Assembly (NCBI RefSeq): GCF_023023025.1
Contig: NZ_CP095481.1
Span: 8,693,001 to 8,757,000 of the forward strand
From: Amycolatopsis sp. WQ 127309
GTDB taxonomy: Bacteria; Actinomycetota; Actinomycetes; Mycobacteriales; Pseudonocardiaceae
Direction of reading: 5' to 3'
Length of the DNA: 64,000 nt
This document shows positions 24,373-34,000 of the stretch, one piece after another (the first letter of the stretch is position 1; each line of letters opens with the position of its first letter). Made by a program: the position numbers and the translations under genes. The notes under the pieces are model-generated. The model made no database searches. It was not told where the DNA came from and worked only from the letters and a program-made list of their open reading frames with translations.

Positions 24373-24435
24373 ATGGAGTCTTCCGTGGGGTCTTCCGGGG
24401 CGAGCGCAGTGCGACGACACGCCGGGCGGGCTTGA
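24373..24435 (+). CDS. Leader ORF (20 aa) overlapping the STAS-HATPase start
   Basis: ATG 24373 opens a 20-codon frame rich in Ser, Ala and Arg that ends ...RRHAGRA. Its TGA (24433-24435) overlaps the TTG start of the next gene. It has no ribosome site but sits 6 nt after TAGCGT, as leaderless actinobacterial mRNAs do. The second STAS-HATPase gene in this window (56463-57227) has the same arrangement, which supports a role in translational coupling. The peptide itself may have no function. Confidence 0.5.
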   Translation: MESSVGSSGASAVRRHAGRA

Positions 24436-25202
24436 CGGACTTCGTGCCCTCCGGACTGACGCTGCGCCTGACGTCCCGGCCCGGCAGTGCCCTGGTGACC
24501 GTGAGCGGAGACCTGGACCTGCCCGGCTACGCGTCCCTGCGGGACGGCCTGCTCAAGGTCGCGGCCGACACGCCGCCGGGCATCGTCGCCGACGTCAGCG
24601 CGCTGACCATGGACGAGCTCGCGCCGGCCAGCGTCTTCCCGCTGGTCGCCCGGCGCATCGACGGCTGGCCGGGCATCCCGCTGTCCCTGGTCACGAACCG
24701 GCACGCGCACGTGCGGCTGTTGCGCGCCTCGGGGATCGACCGGTTCGTCGCGGTGCACCCGGACGTGGAGACGGCCGAGCACCACCAGAGCACGCCGATC
24801 CGGCGCCGGGTGGCCCGGACCCTGCCCCGCACGGGCGGCGCCGCCCCGCTGGCCCGCTCGTTCGTCCGTGAGCTGGCCGGGCGGTGGAACGTGCCCGAGC
24901 TGGTCTACGACGGCACCCTGATCGCCGGCGAGCTGGCCGACAACGCCGTCCGGCACACGTCGTCGATCCCGGAGGTGCGGCTGGACCTGCGCCGGGGGTT
25001 GCTGACCGTGGCGGTCGCCGACGACGACCCGCGGCCGGCGGTGCTGCTGGAGCGGCCGGACGTGCGCAGCCCGGGTGTCGGCCTCGCCATCGTCGCGCAC
25101 GCGGCGACGGTCTGGGGCAGCAGCCGCCGGTGGTCCGGCGGCAAGGTCGTCTGGGCGGTCCTCACCTCGGCCCGGCACCGCGAGCGCGGCGAGCCGGTCT
25201 GA
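24432..25202 (+). CDS. STAS-HATPase fusion, anti-sigma/antagonist-type regulator
   Basis: The protein has 256 residues. Residues ~10-100 look like a STAS/MEDS-type domain (ALVTVSGDLDLPGYASLRDGLLKVAADTPPGIVADVSAL). Residues ~135-245 are an RsbW-like ATPase with LIAGELADNAVRHT (N-box), VAVADDDPRPAV (G1) and GVGLAIVAHAATVWG (G2). RsbW-like ATPases bind or phosphorylate partners in sigma-factor control. The start may be TTG 24432 or GTG 24444, and neither has a good ribosome site, so coupling to the overlapping leader ORF is plausible. It is about 190 bp after an ECF sigma gene. A close paralogue lies at 56463-57227. Confidence 0.75.
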   Translation: MTDFVPSGLTLRLTSRPGSALVTVSGDLDLPGYASLRDGLLKVAADTPPGIVADVSALTMDELAPASVFPLVARRIDGWPGIPLSLVTNRHAHVRLLRASGIDRFVAVHPDVETAEHHQSTPIRRRVARTLPRTGGAAPLARSFVRELAGRWNVPELVYDGTLIAGELADNAVRHTSSIPEVRLDLRRGLLTVAVADDDPRPAVLLERPDVRSPGVGLAIVAHAATVWGSSRRWSGGKVVWAVLTSARHRERGEPV

Positions 25203-25206
25203 AGCC

Positions 25207-26577
25207 CTACGCCGGCTGGAGCCGCGCTTCGAGGTCGGGGCCGTCGGCGCCGACGACTTCGGCCCGGACCAGCTCACCCGCCGCCGGGGCCGTCCCGGTG
25301 AACGTGACGGTCCCGTCGACTTCGGGTCCCTGGTGCGCGGCCCAGCCGTGCCCGGCGGGTCCGACCAGCACCTCGACGACCGAGCCGATCCGCTCGGCCG
25401 CGCGCCGGCTCCCGGTTTCCTCCGCCAGGAGCGACAGCTCCTCGACGCGCTCCGCGAGCACGTCGGCGGGCACCTTGCCCGGCAGGTCGACGGCTTCGGT
25501 GCCGTCCTCGTCCGAGTAGCCGAACACGCCGGCGACGTCCAGCCTGGCTTCATCGAGGAAGCGCTTGGCCTCGGCGAACTCGGCGTCGGTCTCACCGGGG
25601 AAGCCCGCGATGAAGTTGGACCGCACGCCGGCCCCCGGCGCCACCGCGCGGATCTTCTCCAGCAGCTGCAGGAACCGATCGCGGTCGCCGAAGCGGCGCA
25701 TCCGGCGCAGCACCGACCCGCTGGCGTGCTGGAACGACAGGTCGAAGTACGGCGCGACACCGGGTGTCCCGGCGATCGTTTCGAGCAGGCTCGGGCGCAG
25801 TTCGGCGGGCTGCAGGTAGTTCACCCGCACCCGGTCGACGACGGCGGTGAGCCGCGGCAGCAGTTTCTCCAAGGCCTGCAGGTCGCCGAGGTCCTTCCCG
25901 TACGACGTGGAGTTCTCGCTCACCAGCACCAGTTCGCGGACGCCGTGGCCGGCCAGCCATTCGGCCTCGGCGAGGATCTCGGTCGGCGGCCGGGACACGA
26001 ACGCGCCGCGGAAACTGGGAATGGCGCAGAAGGTGCAGCGGCGGTCGCAGCCCGACGCCAGCTTGAGCGGGGCGACCGGCCCGCCGCCGAGCCGGTACCG
26101 CAACGGCCTCGGCCCGCTGGCCGGGCCGTGGCCGGGAACCGGCGCGGTCACCGCGGCGGGCCGCTGCACCGGCGTGATCGGCAGCAGCAGCCGGCGGTCC
26201 TGCGGGGTGTGCGCGGGGTGCGCGCGCCCGTTGACGACGTCCTCGATGCGGGCGCCGATCTCCGGGTAGTCGTCGAAGGAGAGCACGGCGTCGGCTTCGG
26301 GCAGCGCGTCGGCGAGTTCACGGCCGTAGCGCTCGGCCATGCAGCCGACGGCGACCACCTTCGCGCCCTTGCCGGACGCGGCCAGGACCGTGTCGATGGA
26401 CTCCTTCTTCGCGGCTTCGATGAAGCCGCAGGTGTTCACGACGACGACGTCGGCTTCGGCGCCCGGTTCGGCGAGGCGCCACCCCGACGCGTCCAGGCGC
26501 GCGGCCAGCTCGTCGGAGTCGACCTCGTTGCGCGCGCAGCCCAAGGTGACCATCGAGACGGTGCGCACGTCCGCCAC
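25207..26577 (-). CDS. rimO: Ribosomal protein uS12 (Asp) methylthiotransferase RimO
   Basis: The protein has 456 residues. The N-terminal UPF0004 domain shows [34 protein letters not shown] and [10 protein letters not shown], whose three Cys bind the auxiliary [4Fe-4S] cluster. The radical SAM motif is [20 protein letters not shown] (C-x3-C-x2-C), then [14 protein letters not shown] and [12 protein letters not shown], both RimO-specific. The C-terminal ~65 residues are a TRAM domain. The enzyme adds a methylthio group to Asp88 of ribosomal protein uS12. It starts 2 bases after a small membrane-protein gene and is convergent with the STAS-HATPase gene. Confidence 0.95.
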   Translation of the reverse strand: MADVRTVSMVTLGCARNEVDSDELAARLDASGWRLAEPGAEADVVVVNTCGFIEAAKKESIDTVLAASGKGAKVVAVGCMAERYGRELADALPEADAVLSFDDYPEIGARIEDVVNGRAHPAHTPQDRRLLLPITPVQRPAAVTAPVPGHGPASGPRPLRYRLGGGPVAPLKLASGCDRRCTFCAIPSFRGAFVSRPPTEILAEAEWLAGHGVRELVLVSENSTSYGKDLGDLQALEKLLPRLTAVVDRVRVNYLQPAELRPSLLETIAGTPGVAPYFDLSFQHASGSVLRRMRRFGDRDRFLQLLEKIRAVAPGAGVRSNFIAGFPGETDAEFAEAKRFLDEARLDVAGVFGYSDEDGTEAVDLPGKVPADVLAERVEELSLLAEETGSRRAAERIGSVVEVLVGPAGHGWAAHQGPEVDGTVTFTGTAPAAGELVRAEVVGADGPDLEARLQPA

Positions 26578-26579
26578 CG

Positions 26580-26894
26580 TCAGGACACGACGATGTCGCC
26601 GTGGCCCGGCTGGTCGCCGGCGGCCGACACGACGACCGAGTCGCCCTTGGGCCCGTCGCCGATGGCGTTGGTCTGGACCAGCACCGGTGCGTCGACCGCG
26701 GGCGTGACCACGCTCAGCGGCAGGTAGGCGGTGATCACCAGCCCGCTCGCCAGCAGCACGCGGGCGACCCGGCGGCGCCGGTCACCGGTTTCCCGGACGC
26801 TGACGCAGGTGCCCCACTGCCGGCCGGCCGGCGCTTCCGGCGTGCTCCCCTGACGACGACGACGTTCTTCGGCCATGCGCTCGAGCTTGCTCAC
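26580..26894 (-). CDS. Small single-span membrane protein upstream of rimO
   Basis: The protein has 104 residues; GTG 26894 follows GGGGGAAC. A basic N-terminus ([11 protein letters not shown]) leads to one membrane helix (~44-65, [21 protein letters not shown]). A short extracytoplasmic tail ends in repeated GD and VVS motifs ([25 protein letters not shown]). I do not recognise the family. Its stop lies 2 bases before the rimO start, so the two are cotranscribed. Confidence 0.6.
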   Translation of the reverse strand: MSKLERMAEERRRRQGSTPEAPAGRQWGTCVSVRETGDRRRRVARVLLASGLVITAYLPLSVVTPAVDAPVLVQTNAIGDGPKGDSVVVSAAGDQPGHGDIVVS

Positions 26895-26989
26895 GGTTCC
26901 CCCTCGGTGAATCCGGTTGCCGGACGGCCCGAGAGTCGCACGCCGCGCGAAAGCCGCTCAAGGTCTTCACCGGAATTGGCCGGAACCGG

Positions 26990-27610
26990 TCAGCGACCAC
27001 CGAACAGCCGCGTGACTTCGCCTTCGACGTCGTCCAGCCACCCGGTTCGCCGGTCCGCGCCGGCGTCCGCGACCACCCGCAGCACCAGCCGGGTGACCGC
27101 CGGTGCGCCGAGGTAGGGCGCGAGGCAGCGGCGCCAGATGGCGTCGAGCGGGTCGCCGAACAGGGTCCGCTCGCGGTCCTCGGGGGTGTCGGAGGTGTTG
27201 ACGACGAACAGGTGCTCCAAGGCGAGCAACGACTCGGGGGCGCCGCCCGCGTCGTCGAGCCGGTAGGCCACGCCGGGGACCAGGATCCGGTCGAGCCAGC
27301 CGCTCAGGATCGCCGGTGGTTTACCCCACCAGTTCGGGTGAATCGCGACGAGCCCGGCGGCGTCGCGCAGTTCCTCGCGGTGCCGCCGGACCAGCGGATC
27401 CGGCTCCGAGGCGAGGAAGTCCTCGGCGTGGGTGCCGCTGGTGTAGGCCTCCTCCGCGGTGAGCACGGGGTTGAAGCCTTCGGCGTACAGGTCGTGGAAC
27501 CGCACCGGCCGCCCGGCCGCGGCCAGCGCGGCCCGCACCCGGTCGGCGAGCGCGTGGTTGAAGCTGCCCGGCCGGGGGTGGGCGAGCAGGACCACCACCG
27601 CCTCGGTCAT
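26990..27610 (-). CDS. Flavodoxin-fold NAD(P)H dehydrogenase (quinone)-like protein
   Basis: The protein has 206 residues. VVLLAHPRPGSFNHALADRVRAALAAAGRPVRFHDLYAEGFNPVLTAEEA, then LVAIHPNWWGKPPAILSGWLDRILVPGVAYRLD, is the Flavodoxin_2/NQO1-like fold that binds FMN or FAD between the SxFN and PxxW loops. It reduces quinones or other acceptors with NAD(P)H. Its ATG overlaps the stop of the TauD-like gene (ATGA), so it is the last gene of the biosynthetic operon. It may reduce a pathway intermediate or protect against redox stress; the substrate is unknown. Confidence 0.85.
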   Translation of the reverse strand: MTEAVVVLLAHPRPGSFNHALADRVRAALAAAGRPVRFHDLYAEGFNPVLTAEEAYTSGTHAEDFLASEPDPLVRRHREELRDAAGLVAIHPNWWGKPPAILSGWLDRILVPGVAYRLDDAGGAPESLLALEHLFVVNTSDTPEDRERTLFGDPLDAIWRRCLAPYLGAPAVTRLVLRVVADAGADRRTGWLDDVEGEVTRLFGGR

Positions 27611-28545
27611 CCGGTCATCGCGACGAGGATGCGGCGCTTGCCGGTGAACGGCTCGCGGCCGTGGGCCGCCAGCATGTTGTTGACCACCATCACGTCGCCG
27701 GCCTGCCACGGGAACGCGTAGCTCACCTCGGCGTAGACCTCGCGGATCTTCTCCAGGTCGGTGATCGGGATCGGGCTGCCGTCGGCGAAGTAGGCGTTGC
27801 GCGGCAGGTCGGCCTCCGGGTACAGCTCCAGCAGCGCCTCGCTGACCTCCTCGCCGAGGCTGGAGACGTGGAAGAGGTTGGCCTGGTTGAACCACACGGT
27901 CTCACCCGTGTGCGGCTCGTCCACAAAGGACGGCCGGACGTGCCGGGTGCGCAGGCCTTCGTCGGTCCATTCGAGGGTCTGGCCGTTGCGGGCGCAGTAC
28001 TCCTCGACGACCGCGCGGTCGTCGGTCTGGAACGCCTCCTGCCAGGTGAGCCCGAGGCCCTCGCGGAACGCCCGGGTGTAGGCCACGCCGCCGGAGAACC
28101 GGTCGCGGAGGTCCTGGGGCAGCAAGCGGAACATCGCCCGGCTGTCCGCGATCGGCGTCGCGCCGCCGGTCGCGGCCGGGGTGTCGCACAGGAAGAACAG
28201 CCGGGCCGGCCAGTGCGCCGAGTAGGAGTTCTCGTTGTGCATCGGAATCGACTCGGCGGGCGGGTACTCCGTCGAGGTGTAGATGTTCCCGGCGACCGCC
28301 GAACGCGGCGTCGAGCGCTCGGTGTAGGTGAGCAGCGCGCCGCCGATCGTCTCGGTGACCCGGTTGAACAGGTCGAGGTCGACCGGCAGGCCGCGCAGCA
28401 GGATCGCGCCGTGGTCCCGCAGGTGGGCCTGCAACTGCGGCAGGTGCGCTTCGACCCACGCGAGGTCGGGGACCTGGTGGACGGCGATGCGGGTGTGCTC
28501 GTTGCCTTCGAGCTGCCCCAGCGGCGCCGCGAGATCGGCGGTCAT
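27607..28545 (-). CDS. TauD/TfdA-family Fe(II)/2-oxoglutarate dioxygenase
   Basis: The protein has 312 residues. The iron facial triad is H103-N-E105 in PMHNENSYS and distal H295 in LAAHGREPF, followed by GKRRILV, whose Arg binds 2-oxoglutarate. LLRGLPVD and GGATPIADSRAMF are further TauD-type blocks. The HxE rather than HxD form is seen in the SyrP/AsnO-type clade that beta-hydroxylates amino acids bound to carrier proteins or free. In this operon the substrate could be the Asn or Ser unit, or the released peptide. It overlaps both neighbours by ATGA and carries one GTCCAC-NNN-GGAC 13-mer (27919-27931) at the codons for SFVD. Confidence 0.85.
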   Translation of the reverse strand: MTADLAAPLGQLEGNEHTRIAVHQVPDLAWVEAHLPQLQAHLRDHGAILLRGLPVDLDLFNRVTETIGGALLTYTERSTPRSAVAGNIYTSTEYPPAESIPMHNENSYSAHWPARLFFLCDTPAATGGATPIADSRAMFRLLPQDLRDRFSGGVAYTRAFREGLGLTWQEAFQTDDRAVVEEYCARNGQTLEWTDEGLRTRHVRPSFVDEPHTGETVWFNQANLFHVSSLGEEVSEALLELYPEADLPRNAYFADGSPIPITDLEKIREVYAEVSYAFPWQAGDVMVVNNMLAAHGREPFTGKRRILVAMTG

Positions 28546-29810
28546 GACTCCTCCAGTTCGATGCGGATCAGCTTGGTGGCCTCGGCGTGCAGCGCGGCCA
28601 GGTCCGCAGCGTCGGCGAACCCGGCGGCGATGATGTTGACGGCGTAGACCTCCTGGTCGCCGCTGAGCACCTGGCCGGGCGAGACGATGGTGACGACCTC
28701 GAGGACCTCGGGCAGGGCGGCGACGTCGTCGGTGCCGGTGACGCGCACCAGCCGACCGGCGCCGTCGGCGTAGACGACCAGGTAGCCCACCGGCACCGGC
28801 AGGCCGCGCCCGCGCGGGGGCGGCGGGGTGCCGAGGGCGAGCGAGACGGCCTCGGCGGTGACGTCGATGCCGGTGGCCAGCTTGAGCAGGGCGGGTTGCG
28901 CGCCGCCGGCCGGGCGGCCGGCGTTCACCTCGACGACGGTCGGGCCGCGCCGCTCGTCGTCGATGATCTCGACGTGCGCGCAGGTGTTGTCGAGGCCCAG
29001 CGCGCGGACGGCGTCGAGCACCGCCGACCGGATCGCCGCCGCGCGCTCTTCGGGCAGGTCGAGCGGCGGGCAGACCATGCCCAGCTCGAACTTGCGCTCG
29101 TCGATCAGCGGCTTGCCCACGATCCCGACGGCCTCCGCGACGCCGTCGCGGATCAGCACGTCCACCGCGTATTCGGGGCCTTCGAGCAGGCCTTCGACCA
29201 GGAACACCCGCAGCGGGTCGATCGAGCCGGGCAGGGTCCGGTGGTAACGCGCGTCCGGCGACCGCGGGAGCCGGGTCGCGAGCAGGTCGTGGGCCGCGGC
29301 CAGCTCGTCCACTGTGGACACCGTGCGGACCAGGGTGCTGGCCGCGCCGTTGACCGGCTTGACGATCGCCGGGAGCCCGACCGTTTCGGCGATCTTCGCG
29401 GCGTCGGCCGGGTCGGCGAACAACGCGCACGGCGGGCCGGGCAACCCCGCTTCGGCCAGGGCCTTCCGGACGGCGAACTTGTTGTGCGCCACGACGAAGA
29501 CGTCGGCCGGGCAGCGGGCGACGCCGAGCAGCTCGGCCACCCGGGCGGTGCTCGCGATGATCCCTTCCGCGGCGGTGAGCACTCCCCCGGGTTCGGGGTC
29601 GCGCGCCCGGATCGCGTCGGCGACCGCCGCCGCGTCCCGGACGTCGTCGACGACCACGAAACCGTCGACGATCGCCGTCAGCTCGGCGCGCTCGGCGTCA
29701 TCCAGGGCCTCGGTGACCAGCTCGGCCCGGAAGCCCTCCCGGCGCACGGCCGCGACGACGTCCTGGATCCAGTGCCCGCGGGTCTCGCGGACGACGAACG
29801 CGGTCTTCAC
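28542..29810 (-). CDS. ATP-grasp ligase, copy 2 of the pair
   Basis: The protein has 422 residues; GTG 29810 overlaps the stop of the previous gene. The N-terminal ~100 residues are a Rossmann-like pre-ATP-grasp domain (FVVRETRGHW...). The ATP-grasp core has LPAIVKPVNGAAS (phosphate-binding Lys), RVFLVEGLLEGPEYAVDVLI and CAHVEIIDDERRGPTVVEVNAGRPAGG (Mg-binding Glu/Asn). These are the marks of carboxylate-amine ligases such as L-amino acid ligases. The C-terminal ~90 residues are found in this subgroup and match the paralogue next door. It probably forms an amide on a pathway intermediate at the cost of ATP. The substrates are not predictable. Confidence 0.8.
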   Translation of the reverse strand: MKTAFVVRETRGHWIQDVVAAVRREGFRAELVTEALDDAERAELTAIVDGFVVVDDVRDAAAVADAIRARDPEPGGVLTAAEGIIASTARVAELLGVARCPADVFVVAHNKFAVRKALAEAGLPGPPCALFADPADAAKIAETVGLPAIVKPVNGAASTLVRTVSTVDELAAAHDLLATRLPRSPDARYHRTLPGSIDPLRVFLVEGLLEGPEYAVDVLIRDGVAEAVGIVGKPLIDERKFELGMVCPPLDLPEERAAAIRSAVLDAVRALGLDNTCAHVEIIDDERRGPTVVEVNAGRPAGGAQPALLKLATGIDVTAEAVSLALGTPPPPRGRGLPVPVGYLVVYADGAGRLVRVTGTDDVAALPEVLEVVTIVSPGQVLSGDQEVYAVNIIAAGFADAADLAALHAEATKLIRIELEES

Positions 29811-31069
29811 GAGACCTCCAGCCGGATCAGCTCGCTCGCCTCGGCGTGCAGGGCGACGAGGTCTTCGTGGTCGGCGAACCCGGCGACGACCAGGTTCACC
29901 GCGTACGTCTCCTGCTCGTCGGTCAGCACCTGGCCGGGTGAGACCGTGGTGACGACGTCGACGACCTCGGGCAGCGCGGCGACCTCGTCGAGCCCGCCGA
30001 TGCCGGTCAGCGTGCCGGAACCGGTGGCGTAGAGGATCAGCATCCCCAGCGGGATCGGCAGTTTCGCCGGTTCCCGCGCGGGCGGCGGCGCACCCAGCGC
30101 CAGGGCGGTCAGCTCGGCGAAGACGTCGATCCCGGTCCGCAGCTTGGCCAGCAGCGGCATGATCGAGCCCGCCGGGCGGCCGGCGTTGACCTCGACGATC
30201 GTCGGGCCGCGCCGCTCGTCGTCGATGATCTCGACGTGCGCGACCGTGTTGTCCAGGCCCAGCGCTGTCACCGCGGCCGAGGCGGCCGACGTGACCAGCG
30301 CGGCCCGCTCGTCGGTGAGCCCGGCGGGCGGGCAGGACAGGACCAGCTCGAACTTGCGCTCGTCGATCAGCGGCTTGTCGAGGATCTCGACCGGCTCGGG
30401 GACGCCGTCGCGGATCAGCACGTCGACCGCGTACTCGGGGCCGCGCAGGAACCCTTCCACGAGGAACGTCTTCGCCGGGTCCAGCGCGCCCAGCGGGCGG
30501 TGGTAGCGCGGATCGGCGGACTCGGGCAGCCGCAACGCCAGCAGCTCGTACGCCGCCGCCAGTTCGTCCACTGTGGACACCGTGCGCACGAGGTTGCTGC
30601 CCGCGCCGTTGACCGGCTTGACGATCGCCGGAAGGCCCACCTGCGAGGCCACGTCAGCGGCCTCCGTGGCCGACGAGATCAGCGCGAACCCCGGTCCGGG
30701 CAGCCCGGCCGCCGCGAGGGCTTCCCGGACGGCGTACTTGCTGGCGCACCGGGTGAACGCCGACGCCGGGCCGCGTGCGACGCCGAGCAGCTCGGCGACC
30801 CGGGCGGTGCTCTCGATGGCACCGTCGGAACCGGTGAGCACCGCCGCGGGCGCGGACGTGATCTCGCGGATCTTCGCGGCGACGGCTTCGGCGTCGTAGA
30901 CGTCGTCCACGGCCACGACGTCGTCCACCAGCGCGGCGAGCGACGTCCGCTCCGCCGCGTCCACCGGCGGGGCGAGCAGGACCGCGCGGTGGCCGGCCGC
31001 GTGCACCGCGGCGGCGACCTCGCCGACCCAGTGCCCGCGCGCCTCCCTGATCAGCACCACGACGCTCAC
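29807..31069 (-). CDS. ATP-grasp ligase, copy 1 of the pair
   Basis: The protein has 420 residues; GTG 31069 overlaps the stop of the giant NRPS gene (GTGA). It is colinear with the next gene over its whole length: REARGHW versus RETRGHW, RVAELLGVARGPAS versus RVAELLGVARCPAD, PAIVKPVNGAGSNLVRTVSTVDELAAA versus PAIVKPVNGAASTLVRTVSTVDELAAA, VEIIDDERRGPTIVEVNAGRPAGS. It therefore arose by tandem duplication. ATP and metal residues are kept, so both copies should be active, probably on different substrates. The N-terminal half differs more than the core, and it carries likely acceptor contacts. Confidence 0.8.
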   Translation of the reverse strand: MSVVVLIREARGHWVGEVAAAVHAAGHRAVLLAPPVDAAERTSLAALVDDVVAVDDVYDAEAVAAKIREITSAPAAVLTGSDGAIESTARVAELLGVARGPASAFTRCASKYAVREALAAAGLPGPGFALISSATEAADVASQVGLPAIVKPVNGAGSNLVRTVSTVDELAAAYELLALRLPESADPRYHRPLGALDPAKTFLVEGFLRGPEYAVDVLIRDGVPEPVEILDKPLIDERKFELVLSCPPAGLTDERAALVTSAASAAVTALGLDNTVAHVEIIDDERRGPTIVEVNAGRPAGSIMPLLAKLRTGIDVFAELTALALGAPPPAREPAKLPIPLGMLILYATGSGTLTGIGGLDEVAALPEVVDVVTTVSPGQVLTDEQETYAVNLVVAGFADHEDLVALHAEASELIRLEVS

Positions 31070-34000
31070 GCCGCCTCCTTCCCCGCGAGCTTCCGCTCGC
31101 GCACCTGCGCGCCGACCAGGTCGTCCGGCAGCGAGTCCGGCACCTCGGTGTCGAACCGGCGCAGCAGCTTGACGGCGAACCCGCCGACGTTGATCAGCAG
31201 CAGGATCAGCGCGTAGACGACGTAGACGAGCCCGACCCCGCGGCCTTCCCCGGTGCCGAGGATCGAGCCGACCGACCCGGTGAGAGCGCCGCCGGGAGCC
31301 AGCAGCGGCGAGAACCAGCCGACGGCCAGCGGCGCCAGCACGGCGAAGCCGATCGGCAGGGTGGACCAGGTGATCGTCTGGTTGATCGCGAACACCCGGC
31401 CGTGGTAGCGCTGCGGCACCTTGACCTGCACGAGCGTCGCGTAGATGCCCTGCGACACGGCCATCGCCGCGGCCAGCAGGAACACCCCGGCGGCGACGAC
31501 GATCAGCGACGGGCGCAGGCCCATCACCAGGCAGCCGAGCGCGATGCCGACGTTGCCGACGAGCACGCCGACCATCCGCCGCTTGCGGGGCCCGCCCCAC
31601 AGCGCCATCCCGATGCCGCCGGCCACGGCGCCGACCGCCTCGGCCAGCGCGACCTGGGCGACGTCGGTGACCGTGCCGAACGAGAGCACCAGCGGCGAGA
31701 CGAGCACCAGCGCGGGCGCCAGGAAGACGTTGGCCAGCGCGAAGTACAGCAGCATGGTGCGGAAGCCGCGGTGGTTCCACGAGTACTTCAGCCCGCCGGC
31801 GATCGCCGTCAGCAGCGGTTCGCGCGGGCGCCAGCCGAGCAGGTCGGGGAACCGGACGAACAGCAGGCTGACGATGGCGAAGGCGTAGCTCACCATGTCG
31901 AGGACCAGAATTCCGGACAGCTGGATCGCGGCCAGCAGGCCGGCGGCGATCACCGGCATGAGCAGCTGGGCGAAGCCGTTGGACAGCTGCGCGAGGCCCA
32001 TCGCGTGCCCGAGGTACTGCTTGGGCACGAGCTGGGCGACCGACGACTGGTAGGCGATCCGCTGCAGCGACCCCGCGACCGACCCGAGCGGGATCAGCAC
32101 GTAGATGAACCAGAGCTGCAGGTTGTCCGCGACCAGCAACAAGGCGAGCGCGAGCTGGATGAGCCCGGCGATCGCGCTGGCCGCGATCATGATCTTCCGG
32201 CGGTCGCCGCGGTCGACCAGGGCGCCGGCCACCGGCAGGATCAGCACCCCGCACATCAGGGCCAGCGCCCAGAGGAGGCCGAGGTCGGTGACCGAGCCGG
32301 TGCGGGTGTAGAGCCAGATCGGCACCGCGAACGACGTCAGCGCCGAACCGGTCGAGGAGACCAGCTGGCCGATGGTGACCGTGACGAACCGGGCCATGCT
32401 CGGTGGCACCACGGGCTTCTCGTCCACGTCGGCCGTGTGCGTGTCGTGCACCGCCCAGCCCGCGTCCTCGCCCCGCTTCGCGACGTGCAGCTCGCCCGGG
32501 TCGTCCAGCGCGGGGTGGACGCGGGTGATGATCTCGGCCAGCTCGTCCGCGCGGTAGCGGAGGAAGAAGTGCCCGGCCTGGTCCAGCACGACCAGCGCGG
32601 TGCGGTCGGTGAGGAACTCCCACTCGCGGTAGCGCTCGGCGTAGTAGTCGGTGACCGGGTCCTCCGAGCCGACGACCGCGATGATCGGGGCGCGCAGCTT
32701 GGCGACGCGGGCGTCGAGCAGGCCGCTGAAGTACTCCTCGGCGGCGCGGCTGTCGGCGCGCATGTTGCTGATGATCCGGTCGGCCTGGTCCGGGTCGAGC
32801 TCCTCGGTGTCGACGCCCATGCCCTTGAGCCAGTCCGCGTAGTACCGGTTGCTGCGCAGCTTCTCCAGCTTCGTGCGCAGGGTGCCGACCGCGCCCTTGA
32901 TCCGCGCGAACGGGAAGATCGCGCCGATGTGGACTACTTCAAGCTCGCGGCCGCGTTCCTCCAGCCGGCGGGCGACGCCGACGGCGAGCGCGTTGCCGAC
33001 GCCGCAGTGGCCGTAGATGGCCAGCGGGCCGTCGATGCGCTCGAGGACCTCGTCGGCCAGCCGCTCGACCAGTTCGTCGAATGGCACGGCTTCCTCGGCC
33101 AGGCCGACGTCGTGACCCGGGATCGCCACCGAGTACAGCGAATAGCCGGCGGGCAGCGCGTCGGCGAGGGGCTGGTAGACGATCGCGCTGCCGCCGCCGT
33201 ACGGGAAGCACACGTAGGTGAGCGTCCGCTGTTTCACCGGCTTGGTCAGCTCGTAGAGCAGGTGCCCGGAGTCGTCGCGATCGCCGTCGAGGAACGCCGC
33301 CAGCTCCCGGATGGTCCGGTGCTGGAACAGGTCCATCACACCCGCTTGGTGCCCGGCCTTCGCGATCCGCGCGACCACCTGGGTGGCGAGCATCGAGTGG
33401 CCGCCGAGGTCGAAGAAGTCGTCGTCGACGCCCAGCTCGTCCACCTTGAGGACGTCGCGCCAGATGTCCGCGAGGAGGATCTCCAGGGGCGTCGACGGGG
33501 CGACGAGTTCCGTGCTCGCGTCGCGGCTCGCGACCGGTGCGGGCAGGGCCTTGCGGTCGAGCTTCCCGTTGGGGGTCAACGGAAGTTCGTCGAGGGTGAC
33601 GAACGACGGTGGGACCATGTAGTCCGGCAGGGTGAGCTTCAACGCCGTCCGCAGCGCCCCGGCGTCCGCGTCACCGACGACGTACCCGACCAGGCGCTTG
33701 TCGCCCGGGGTGTCCTCGCGGACGAGCACCACCGCGTCGCGGACGCCGTCCTGCTCACGCAACGCCGTCTCGATCTCGCCCAGTTCGATGCGCAGGCCGC
33801 GGAGCTTGACCTGGTGGTCGATGCGGCCGAGGAAGGCGATCGTGCCGTCCGGGCGCCAGTGGGCTAGGTCGCCGGTGCGGTACATCCGTCCACTGTGGAA
33901 CGGGTCCGGGACGAACTTCTCGGCCGTCAGCTCGGGCCGGTTGTGGTAGCCGAGCGCCAAGCCGACACCCGCGATGTGCAGCTCGCCGGGGACGCCGACC

